A DNA stretch of 64,000 nt from Clostridia bacterium. Lineage in GTDB: Bacteria; Bacillota; Clostridia; Christensenellales; Borkfalkiaceae. A program made the translations under genes and the position numbers. This document shows, in pieces, positions 57,081 to 64,000 of this stretch (position 1 is its first letter; every line of letters begins with the position of its first letter). The DNA lies in contig JAFTKC010000012.1 of the NCBI GenBank assembly GCA_017456055.1, positions 1 to 64,000 on the forward strand, read 5' to 3'. The notes under the pieces are model-generated. The model ran no database searches. It had not been told where the DNA came from and worked only from the letters and a program-made list of their open reading frames with translations.

Positions 57081-59339
57081 TCATTTAATAATTTCAATAG
57101 GTTTAGAATCAACTTCGACTTCGAAAATATCACCTATTTTAGCAACTAACTCTACGACTTTGCCGTTTTTAACAATTTTTAACTTTTCTCCGCCAAAATT
57201 ATTTTTAATTTTAACAATTTGTTTCTTTCGAGAAGATAATTTAATTCTGTTAACAAAACCATTTATACACTCGGCAGAAACTATAACGCCACCATAACTT
57301 CTAAATTTACTAAACGAGCAATTTTTCTCCCACTCGTTAGGCAAAGCCGGGAACAAATCCATATACCCCTTATGGTCTTGCATTAACATTTCTTGAATAG
57401 TATCGCAATATGAATATTGCGCTTCTAAAGTAAATGGTCTATAATGCAAAATACTTATGCCAAGATTTTTATAATCTCCGTTAAGATGGAATCCATTTGG
57501 AGATAAAAAGGCTTTTGAATATCTAACTAATTTTTCTCTAGAGGCATTACCGTTTTTTGCCATTGCATAAATTGCTCCAGCCACTGTAAACGACCAACCA
57601 ACGAATCTTCCTTCACCCATGCCTTCTAAATTATTGATTGAAGCATCAATAATTTTTTTATCTTCTTCAACGTCGTAGTTTAGTAGATGAAGTGGATAAA
57701 TCGCCATTAAATGCGACAAGTGTCTATGCGAGTAGGGCAAAATATTATTTTTATCAACCTTAAGTGTGCCTTTTCTCCACTCTCCGTCTTCTTCAATCAA
57801 ATGATAAGGCTCTAGTTTAGACAAAGCACTTTTATAAATTGACGAATCCAAGTTTAGAATATCGCAATATTTAATTAGTGTAGTAAATAAATACTTTAGC
57901 AACGCCAAGTCGAAATTAGAGTTAGGTTGTAAATACGCATCTAAAGTTCCATCAAACACTTCAGGCGAAGTAGATAAAGGTAAAAATAATTTTCCATCCT
58001 TTTCCTCTAAAATACTCAAAATTGCTTGACCTACACCCTTAAAGAAAGGATAAGCCCTATTTTTTAGGAATTTATCATCTCCTGAATATAAATAATATTC
58101 GTCAAAACACTGAGCCACCCAAATAGTCATTGTTGGTGAAAGAGAATATTGTGTCCATCCAGACATAACTTCGCCAGTAATTGAAGTCGTTCCTGGTGAT
58201 AAATATCCATTAACCCCAAAGAATTTTTTGGTAAATTTTTTAATATTATTTCTTATCGACCAAATAAAATCTACAAATACTCTACCTTCTTCGAGTCTGT
58301 TTGCCTTAACGTAAGACATGTAAGAAAGTTCCGTATTAGTATCATGATGATAGTCTCCACGCCATGGTGGAAGCGCATTTATATCTGCCGTCCACACACC
58401 TTGAAGTGGCATTGGATAAAAACCTTTTCTTGAAGTAGATGCAAACAAATACCACGACAAATAATACTGCTTTTCTAAATCTTTATCAGGAATATCAATA
58501 TCCGACTTTTTCCAATAATTTGCCCACCATCTTACGTGCTCTAACAATAATTTATCAAAGCCTTCGTTTGCAAATGATTTGAGCCTATTTTTGCCGTATT
58601 CAATATAATCTAAATTATCGTCAGTTGTCACGATATCGTAGTAAATATCGGTATATTCTTCAAAATTTTTAGTTCGCAAAACCACGCCGTATTCGTAATC
58701 GGTTAAAGTTTTTTGTTTGAAATACGTAAACTCCCCATCTTCAACAATGGTAGTTGGCGGATAATTAAGTATTCTATCGTATTGAACGGTAAAAGACGCT
58801 TTCTCATCCTTAACAAGTTCTGTATTTCCGGAAATATAGTAAGGAATTATAAACTTTTTACTAAACTTGCCGTAAACTCTAATAACGCCACAAAATTTAA
58901 CTGCACTTAAAAAAGAAATGACTTTAATAGTTTCGCTCTCAGTTTCAACTTCAAAATCAGCAACTGCTTTCACTATATCAAGATTAGATTTAACGTTTTT
59001 AACCTTTTCATTAAAGTTTAACTCTAATCTTCCCGCAGTAATTTTTGTTGGATAATGTTTTTTGCGAAAACCCATTTCAAAAGTTTCAATCAACTTATTC
59101 CACGAATCTTCGTTTTTATCGTTAACTAATTTCGTTAGATTTTTATAATTATACTCTGGTTTTTCCCAAACCTCTGCGCTTTTGTTTTCCCAAAGGTCAA
59201 TTCTATCAATGGCAAATTTTAGAGAATCTTCTCCGTAAATTAGAGATCCTATTTTACCATTTCCAAGCGGAATAGCCTCATCCCATCTTTCTATACTCTT
59301 ATCAAAATTTAGCCCGTATTTACGCAAATTTTTATTCAT
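57081..59339 (-). CDS. Glycoside hydrolase family 95-like protein
   Basis: This 752-residue protein begins with the GH95 pattern WDEAIPLGNGKIGSLIYG and IDRIDLWE, and has the (alpha/alpha)6-barrel segment MPLQGVWTADINALPPWRGDYHHDTNTE near residue 320. The family includes alpha-1,2-L-fucosidases and alpha-L-galactosidases acting by inversion. There is no signal peptide, so imported oligosaccharides are the likely substrate. It has a consensus promoter with a GAGG ribosome-binding site and heads an operon with the alcohol dehydrogenase gene. Confidence 0.88.
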   Translation of the reverse strand: MNKNLRKYGLNFDKSIERWDEAIPLGNGKIGSLIYGEDSLKFAIDRIDLWENKSAEVWEKPEYNYKNLTKLVNDKNEDSWNKLIETFEMGFRKKHYPTKITAGRLELNFNEKVKNVKSNLDIVKAVADFEVETESETIKVISFLSAVKFCGVIRVYGKFSKKFIIPYYISGNTELVKDEKASFTVQYDRILNYPPTTIVEDGEFTYFKQKTLTDYEYGVVLRTKNFEEYTDIYYDIVTTDDNLDYIEYGKNRLKSFANEGFDKLLLEHVRWWANYWKKSDIDIPDKDLEKQYYLSWYLFASTSRKGFYPMPLQGVWTADINALPPWRGDYHHDTNTELSYMSYVKANRLEEGRVFVDFIWSIRNNIKKFTKKFFGVNGYLSPGTTSITGEVMSGWTQYSLSPTMTIWVAQCFDEYYLYSGDDKFLKNRAYPFFKGVGQAILSILEEKDGKLFLPLSTSPEVFDGTLDAYLQPNSNFDLALLKYLFTTLIKYCDILNLDSSIYKSALSKLEPYHLIEEDGEWRKGTLKVDKNNILPYSHRHLSHLMAIYPLHLLNYDVEEDKKIIDASINNLEGMGEGRFVGWSFTVAGAIYAMAKNGNASREKLVRYSKAFLSPNGFHLNGDYKNLGISILHYRPFTLEAQYSYCDTIQEMLMQDHKGYMDLFPALPNEWEKNCSFSKFRSYGGVIVSAECINGFVNRIKLSSRKKQIVKIKNNFGGEKLKIVKNGKVVELVAKIGDIFEVEVDSKPIEIIK

Positions 59340-59374
59340 ATAATTAACCTCGTAAGAATCTTGTCATATATTTT

Positions 59375-59403
59375 ATTATATCATAACCGTTATTCCCTGT
59401 CAA
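59375..59403 (-). promoter_or_regulatory. Promoter of the GH95-alcohol dehydrogenase operon
   Basis: On the minus strand TTGACA (59398-59403) and TATAAT (59375-59380) have a 17-base spacer, perfect consensus hexamers. Confidence 0.85.
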
Positions 59404-59454
59404 TATTAAAGCAATTATTAAACATTAAAAAACACTAACAAATATATAACGAAA

Positions 59455-60165
59455 TCAAATTAGGAAGCTATCTCCAATTTGCATTACATAATCCTTAATT
59501 TTTAATATATTAACAATATCGAAACTATTGCTTGGCAAAACGGATGTTCTAGTATAAGAAACTCCAATATGTCCCTTAATTGGATGATGAAAATCAGAGC
59601 CAATGGTAGTAATATTTAATTCATTTTCCTTTGCAAAATTTACTGCAAACGCCGGCTTAGAATTATGACCTGGGTGCATATTATAAACTTCTATACCGTC
59701 TAGAAATTCAGGATTTATAGGCGTACACGTTTCTCTAAAAGGGTGCGCCTGAATAAATAGACTTTTATCTAGTTTAACTTCTTGTCTAAAAGCGTTAACG
59801 CCCTTATCAAAATATTCGTAAACCTTTTGTAGAATGTCCCTATTTACGCCATAGATTAAAAAATCATTTCTATTTTCCTTAAACCTAATTTCAGCGCCAA
59901 GAATAACTTTTATTTTATCACCAGCATACTTTTCAGCCTTATAATAATCATCTAAATAAAAATCAATCCCCTCTTCCATACTTCTACTTTCAAATAACGA
60001 TGGAGTGAAGTGATTTGTTAAAACAAAAGCGTCGTAGCCGTACTTTATATAAAATTCAACTAGTTCTTCTGGAGTTATCTCACTACAAGGACTAACGGGA
60101 CTAGAGTGCGCGTGAAGTTCTATCTTATATTTATATTTTTTTAGTAATTTTTGCTTAATATCCAT
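59455..60165 (-). CDS. PHP-domain metal-dependent phosphoesterase
   Basis: This 236-residue PHP-domain protein has HAHSSPVSPC near residue 18, VLTNHF near 47 and GSDFHHP near 199, giving the usual metal ligands. It could be a phosphatase of a histidinol-phosphatase or nucleoside-phosphate type; the substrate is unknown. It starts 2 bases after the FTR-like gene and has no ribosome-binding site, so it is probably translated by coupling. Confidence 0.82.
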   Translation of the reverse strand: MDIKQKLLKKYKYKIELHAHSSPVSPCSEITPEELVEFYIKYGYDAFVLTNHFTPSLFESRSMEEGIDFYLDDYYKAEKYAGDKIKVILGAEIRFKENRNDFLIYGVNRDILQKVYEYFDKGVNAFRQEVKLDKSLFIQAHPFRETCTPINPEFLDGIEVYNMHPGHNSKPAFAVNFAKENELNITTIGSDFHHPIKGHIGVSYTRTSVLPSNSFDIVNILKIKDYVMQIGDSFLI

Positions 60166-60167
60166 AG

Positions 60168-60365
60168 TTATTTTGATTTATAATACAATTTACAATGGCA
60201 AAAGCCTTCAAAATTAGGGTCGTTAATTTGATCCTTAAATTCTTGGCAAATGCATTTATATTCTTCCTTTTTTTGAACTCGGCAAGGGCAATATCCACCC
60301 TTTGCTTTCAAGCCTTCTTGAATAGCCTTAACAATTTCTTTATCGGGATTAAGTGAAATTTTCAT
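60168..60365 (-). CDS. Ferredoxin-thioredoxin reductase catalytic-domain protein (small)
   Basis: This protein of about 65 residues carries the FTR-beta cysteine pattern CPC, CIC and CHC (YCPCRV, YKCICQ, GFCHCK), which in plants holds a 4Fe-4S cluster beside a redox-active disulfide. It is much shorter than chloroplast FTR-beta, and the second motif is CIC in place of CPC. I start at ATG 60365 after GGAGG. It is in an operon with the PHP gene, and an extended -10 (TGGTATACT) lies upstream. It might reduce a thioredoxin-like partner; this is inference. Confidence 0.82.
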   Translation of the reverse strand: MKISLNPDKEIVKAIQEGLKAKGGYCPCRVQKKEEYKCICQEFKDQINDPNFEGFCHCKLYYKSK

Positions 60366-60444
60366 AAAAACCTCCAATATCTACAAATAGTATACCATAT
60401 TGAGCATAAAAATTAAAATTTATTTAATAAAAAAAATAAAAACA

Positions 60445-60479
60445 TTGCAAAATCATATCTTTTATGATAGAATATCATA
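60445..60479 (+). promoter_or_regulatory. Promoter with overlapping palindrome upstream of the FAD oxidoreductase
   Basis: TTGCAA (60445-60450) and TAGAAT (60468-60473) have a 17-base spacer. The perfect palindrome TATGATA-GAA-TATCATA (60463-60479) covers the -10 and could bind a dimeric repressor. Confidence 0.6.
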
Positions 60480-60505
60480 GGTTAAAAAGTGTTTAGGAGA
60501 AAATT

Positions 60506-61876
60506 ATGAATTATGACGTTATAATTGTAGGTGCAGGTCCTGGTGGGATTTTTGCTTGCTATGAACTCATTAAAAGCAATCCAACTCTAAAAGTTGCCGT
60601 TTTTGAAACGGGACACTCTTTAGAAAAACGCTCTTGCCCTATCGATGGCGAAAAGATTAAATCGTGTATAAATTGCAAAACTTGTTCTATTATGTCTGGC
60701 TTTGGTGGTGCAGGCGCATTTTCCGACGGCAAATATAATATCACCAACGATTTCGGCGGAACATTACACGAGCATATTGGCAAAAAGAAAGCGATTGAAC
60801 TTATGACCTACGTTGACCAATTAAATATGCAATATGGTGGCGAAGGAACTAAAATGTATTCAACTGCAGGCACAAGATTAAGAAAGATTTGTCTGCAAAA
60901 CAAACTTAATCTTTTAGACGCGCAAGTTCGCCATTTAGGAACGGACAAAAACTACGTTGTTTTGCAAAATTTCTATAATTTTCTTAAAGATAAAGTTGAC
61001 TTTTATTTTGAAACGTCAGTCACCGATATTCAAGCGGATAACGGCAATTACAAAGTTATAACTAAAGATAACGAATATATTTGCGACAAATGTATAATTT
61101 CCGTTGGAAGAAGTGGCAGTAGTTGGATGGAAAAACTATGCAAAAAATTAAGAATTGCAACCAAATCTAATCGTGTAGATATAGGCGTTAGAGTGGAACT
61201 CCCCGCTGAAATCTTTTCAGAGTTAACCGACGAATTATACGAAAGTAAAATCGTTTATCGTACGGAAAAATTTGAAGATGCAGTTAGAACTTTCTGTATG
61301 AACCCCAACGGTATAGTCGTTAACGAAAACACTAATGGTATTGTCACCGTTAATGGACACAGTTATGAGGATAACGCCTTAAAGACCAAAAACACTAACT
61401 TTGCCCTACTCGTTTCAAAACACTTTAGCGAACCATTTAAGGATAGCAACGGATATGCTGAAAGCGTAGCAAAACTATCTAACATGATTGGTGGCGGAGT
61501 TATTATTCAACGTTTTGGCGACTTAATTCGTGGCAGAAGAAGCACGGAAAAGAGAATTGAAGAATGCACAACAACACCCACTTTATCGGCTACACCAGGC
61601 GATTTAAGCCTCGTTTTACCAAAAAGAATCCTTGACGGCATTATCGAAATGATTTATGCTCTTGATAAGGTCGCTCCAGGAACGGCTAACGACGACACGC
61701 TTTTATACGGCGTTGAAGTTAAGTTCTATAATATGGAAGTTATGATTGACGAAAATTTAGAGACCAAATTAAAAGGACTTTACGTTATTGGAGACGGAAG
61801 TGGTGTCACCCACTCTCTTTCTCACGCATCAGCAAGTGGCGTTTTCGTAGCAAGAAAGATATTAGAAGAGAAATAA
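60506..61876 (+). CDS. FAD-dependent oxidoreductase of unknown substrate
   Basis: This 456-residue flavoprotein has the N-terminal motif VIIVGAGPGGIFACYEL, a cysteine group CINCKTCSIMSGFGGAGAFSDGK near residue 50-72, and a C-terminal GLYVIGDGSGVTHSLSHASASGV near 430. The whole matches a conserved family of uncharacterised FAD-dependent dehydrogenases found across Firmicutes. TTAGGAGAAAATT gives the ribosome-binding site. It is a single-gene unit on the plus strand with its own promoter and terminator. Confidence 0.85.
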   Translation: MNYDVIIVGAGPGGIFACYELIKSNPTLKVAVFETGHSLEKRSCPIDGEKIKSCINCKTCSIMSGFGGAGAFSDGKYNITNDFGGTLHEHIGKKKAIELMTYVDQLNMQYGGEGTKMYSTAGTRLRKICLQNKLNLLDAQVRHLGTDKNYVVLQNFYNFLKDKVDFYFETSVTDIQADNGNYKVITKDNEYICDKCIISVGRSGSSWMEKLCKKLRIATKSNRVDIGVRVELPAEIFSELTDELYESKIVYRTEKFEDAVRTFCMNPNGIVVNENTNGIVTVNGHSYEDNALKTKNTNFALLVSKHFSEPFKDSNGYAESVAKLSNMIGGGVIIQRFGDLIRGRRSTEKRIEECTTTPTLSATPGDLSLVLPKRILDGIIEMIYALDKVAPGTANDDTLLYGVEVKFYNMEVMIDENLETKLKGLYVIGDGSGVTHSLSHASASGVFVARKILEEK

Positions 61877-61891
61877 AATTTATTAAACAAT

Positions 61892-61928
61892 AAGAAAAAG
61901 AGACTTTTTGAAAAAAGTCTCTTTTTTA
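61892..61928. terminator. Bidirectional terminator
   Basis: The stem AAAGAGACTT/AAGTCTCTTT is flanked by A-rich and T-rich runs. It ends the FAD oxidoreductase gene and the minus-strand GH28 gene. Confidence 0.85.
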
Positions 61929-61938
61929 TTTTAAATTT

Positions 61939-63459
61939 TTAGAACGGGTCGATTTCTCTAACTTCACCAATGCTTTCAATATTTTCTATTACTAGGTTTT
62001 CTACTCCGTCAGCAAATATCGTTTGATATGGCAATACTGCTCTAAATAATAGTTTAATATTCTTTAAGGTGACGTTTTTAATGACGTAGCCTTCTGTACA
62101 AGAAATATTAATTGCTGAAGCATTGGTAAATCTACCCGTACCAGTCACGTGACCAATGCCACCTAAAGTCATATCTTCAAAGTGGAAGTTTTCAAGTACT
62201 GGAGGATAAGGAGCAGGCTCTCCATCCCTATTCCCAGGATATGCATGGAGCGAAATCATAGGACAAACGTAGTTGTAGAATTTAATATTCTTCATATAAC
62301 CACCACGACAGCGATTTGTCTTTAGCGAAACACCTACACTACACTTAATAAAATCACAATTCCAAACGGTCACATCTTCAACACCACCAGACATCTCACT
62401 ACCAACAGCAATTCCATGTCCATCTGATGACGTGCAGTCAAAAATCTTAACGTTTTTGGTCGGTCTACCAACATCGTAGCCTTCCTTATTTCTACCAGAT
62501 TTAATTGCGACGAAATCGTCACCCGTGTCAAAGTGTATACCGAAAATTATAGAATTAGTAGTTGAGTCAGGATTTATACCATCACCATTTGAAATTCCGT
62601 GTGAAAATACCGTGCAGTTGCAAGCCGTAAAATTGTCACAATAAATTGGGTGACAAGTCCAAGATGCAGCGTTTCCAAAGAAACAGTCGGCAATTAAAAT
62701 GTTTTTAGTGTTAGAAAATTGGAACAATCTACCACGTCTTCTGCCAGGAATAAACGAATAATACATTGCAGGCGGATTAGGATCGTTTTCATAGCCGTAT
62801 TTTTTTAGGCACTCTGCCCTTTCCGCAGCAATTTGTTTCTTTCTTAAATTGTCTCCACCACCAATTATTTTACCACCATAAATAGTGATGTTTTCGCAGT
62901 TAAAAGAACCTTTAGGATCTAAATCACCCGTATTTAATAAAGATTGATAACACTCTTCGTGCCAACCTTCAAATCTACTCTTAATTTTTGGTAAATAATC
63001 TTTTTCGTCAAAGGAACCTTGAATAGTTGCTCTGTCGCTTAATCTTATTTCGGTGTTAGAGTGTAGCCAAAGAGCGCCAGTTAAATATTCTCCATCAGGA
63101 AAATATACCATATCGTTTTCAGTGCAATCGTCAAGCGCTTTTTGAATATTTTTTGTATTCATAGTCTTGCCATCACCAATAGCGTTATATGGAGATTTAG
63201 TCACGTCGATAACGTTTTTAGTTTTAAGGGTTTTATAAGTTCCCTCACCAATGGCTTTAACCAATTCCCCATTTTTATCAACTAAATCAACCTTAAAAAT
63301 GTATTCAGTTTCTGCTTTTAAGTTCTTAAAGCAATAGTGCGACGCCTTAGTGGAAACTTTTTCTCCGTTAAAATAAACGTTATATTCATAACCATCGTAG
63401 AGTTTATTATATTCCCACCAAATTTTAATTTGATTATCAAAAATTACAGGATTAATCAT
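61939..63459 (-). CDS. Glycoside hydrolase family 28 protein (polygalacturonase-like)
   Basis: This 506-residue protein has an N-terminal fibronectin-type domain (about 1-80), a start-of-helix motif SPYNAIGDGKTMNT at about 89-102, and a right-handed beta-helix. The catalytic GH28 residues are in GINPDS (Asp298), TGDDFVAIKSG (Asp314 and Asp315) and DGHGIAVGSE (His348), with Lys380 near the end. It would hydrolyse galacturonan or a related uronan; with no signal peptide it acts on imported oligosaccharides. It overlaps the upstream truncated paralogue by 4 bases (ATGA), so the two are translationally coupled. Confidence 0.9.
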   Translation of the reverse strand: MINPVIFDNQIKIWWEYNKLYDGYEYNVYFNGEKVSTKASHYCFKNLKAETEYIFKVDLVDKNGELVKAIGEGTYKTLKTKNVIDVTKSPYNAIGDGKTMNTKNIQKALDDCTENDMVYFPDGEYLTGALWLHSNTEIRLSDRATIQGSFDEKDYLPKIKSRFEGWHEECYQSLLNTGDLDPKGSFNCENITIYGGKIIGGGDNLRKKQIAAERAECLKKYGYENDPNPPAMYYSFIPGRRRGRLFQFSNTKNILIADCFFGNAASWTCHPIYCDNFTACNCTVFSHGISNGDGINPDSTTNSIIFGIHFDTGDDFVAIKSGRNKEGYDVGRPTKNVKIFDCTSSDGHGIAVGSEMSGGVEDVTVWNCDFIKCSVGVSLKTNRCRGGYMKNIKFYNYVCPMISLHAYPGNRDGEPAPYPPVLENFHFEDMTLGGIGHVTGTGRFTNASAINISCTEGYVIKNVTLKNIKLLFRAVLPYQTIFADGVENLVIENIESIGEVREIDPF

Positions 63460-63929
63460 AGTTTATCCACCATTTCCTTATTAACGATTGTTGCGCCTGC
63501 ACCTAATTCAATTTTATAATTTCCATTAAGCGTTAAATTTTTACAAAGAAACACGCCAAATGGAACGTAAAGATATTTTGTGTCACCACAATCATCAAGC
63601 GCTTTTTTGAAAATTTCAGTATTGTCAGTCACTCCGTCACCAGTAGCGTTATATGGAGGCTTAGTCACGTCAAGTTTTTCTCTTGAAGGAAGAGTAGAAC
63701 ATGTGTAAGTTTCAGTTTTTCCAACGACGTTTTTATTTTCGTCAACTAGTTGAACGATAAAACTATACTCTCTACCCGATTCCAAAGGTTGAAAATCATA
63801 GAAAACTTCTTTAGTGTAAACTACGTATTTATTATCAACAGTCACTTTGTATTTATAGCCTTCCCTATATTCACACCTAGGGTCCCACCAAAGACAAAGT
63901 ACGGTTTCTCTTCTTGCAACGTATACCAT
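63456..63929 (-). CDS. Truncated GH28-type protein: fibronectin plus beta-helix start only
   Basis: This 157-residue protein repeats the domain order of the first 145 residues of the next gene: a fibronectin-type domain (about 1-80), then DVTKPPYNATGDGVTDNT at about 88-105 and YLYVPFGVFLCKNLTL, ending at GAGATIVNKEMVDKL. It lacks the entire catalytic beta-helix. It has a strong AAAGGAG ribosome-binding site and a clean stop overlapping the downstream ATG. It may be a separate binding subunit or a remnant of a duplicated enzyme. Confidence 0.78.
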   Translation of the reverse strand: MVYVARRETVLCLWWDPRCEYREGYKYKVTVDNKYVVYTKEVFYDFQPLESGREYSFIVQLVDENKNVVGKTETYTCSTLPSREKLDVTKPPYNATGDGVTDNTEIFKKALDDCGDTKYLYVPFGVFLCKNLTLNGNYKIELGAGATIVNKEMVDKL

Positions 63930-63962
63930 TTAATATACTCCTTTAAATATCCTTTATAGTAT

Positions 63963-63993
63963 TAGGCATCACGGAAAATTTCCGTGATGCCTA
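63963..63993. terminator. Perfect inverted repeat at the right edge
   Basis: TAGGCATCACGGAAA and its complement form a 15-bp stem with a 1-base centre. The flanks are A/T-rich but the T run is weak, so it may be a terminator of a gene beyond the window or a palindromic operator upstream of the GH28 pair. Confidence 0.5.
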
Positions 63994-64000
63994 AATTATT

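Noticed and set aside
63963..63993. Inverted repeat as an insertion-sequence end
   Set aside because: No transposase is seen and the two arms are adjacent, as in a hairpin and not as in element ends.

Overview
The window is AT-rich DNA from a Gram-positive, endospore-forming bacterium of the Clostridia type. The main evidence is a complete spoIIIAA-AH operon, spoIVB, spoVAD/spoVAE, yunB, ytfI/ytfJ, an IspH-ribosomal S1 fusion protein, a pheST T-box leader and the lysA/scpA/scpB/rluB neighbourhood. It reads as ordinary chromosome: no prophage, CRISPR array or insertion sequence was seen. Several cytoplasmic glycoside hydrolases (GH36-, GH95- and GH28-like) suggest a plant- or mucin-glycan feeder, perhaps an uncultured gut lineage (inference).

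Layout. 1-440: a structured non-coding stretch, a terminator and a tRNA-Cys/Gly/Val cluster on the minus strand. 670-6780: a ROK sugar kinase, spoVAD-spoVAE, an alpha-galactosidase-like hydrolase with a Gfo/Idh/MocA oxidoreductase, and yunB. 6800-15760: T-box, pheS-pheT-mutS2, a small membrane protein, a cysteine desulfurase and thiI, all closely packed. 15760-17961: a class A penicillin-binding protein in the opposite direction. 18062-25973: miaB-mutS-mutL-miaA and a methionine-gamma-lyase-family gene. 26025-28500: lexA with its own SOS box, a 55-residue cysteine-rich protein, a XerS-like tyrosine recombinase and a 450-base intergenic region holding a dif-like site. 28499-29779: a PadR regulator joined to a membrane domain.

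From 29.8 to 60.4 kb almost everything is on the minus strand: rluB, a DacB-like protein, ytfJ, ytfI, scpB, scpA, an M50 protease, lysA, a second carboxypeptidase, spoIVB, recN, argR, nadK, ispA, folD, nusB, an Asp23 protein, spoIIIAH-AA, ispH-rpsA, plsC, cmk, a flavoprotein, a TVP38 protein, a ProC-RNase H fusion, and (past a plus-strand tRNA-Trp) an alcohol dehydrogenase, GH95, PHP and FTR-like genes. The right end has a flavoprotein on the plus strand and two GH28-type genes, one of them only an N-terminal half.

The most notable result is at 26-28.5 kb. Genes to the left point right and genes to the right point left, and they meet beside a recombinase of XerS length. Just upstream of it is a 13-6-13 imperfect inverted repeat of Xer core-site form, and one of its arms is repeated exactly inside the recombinase promoter. 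I infer a chromosome-dimer-resolution locus (xerS/dif-like) at or near the replication terminus. A second theme is that at least eight genes have a recognisable -10 element ending only 4-7 bases before the start codon and no Shine-Dalgarno sequence, so leaderless mRNAs may be common here. Other oddities are a DacB-like carboxypeptidase whose nucleophile serine is arginine, the ProC-RNase HI fusion, and terminators embedded in coding sequence.
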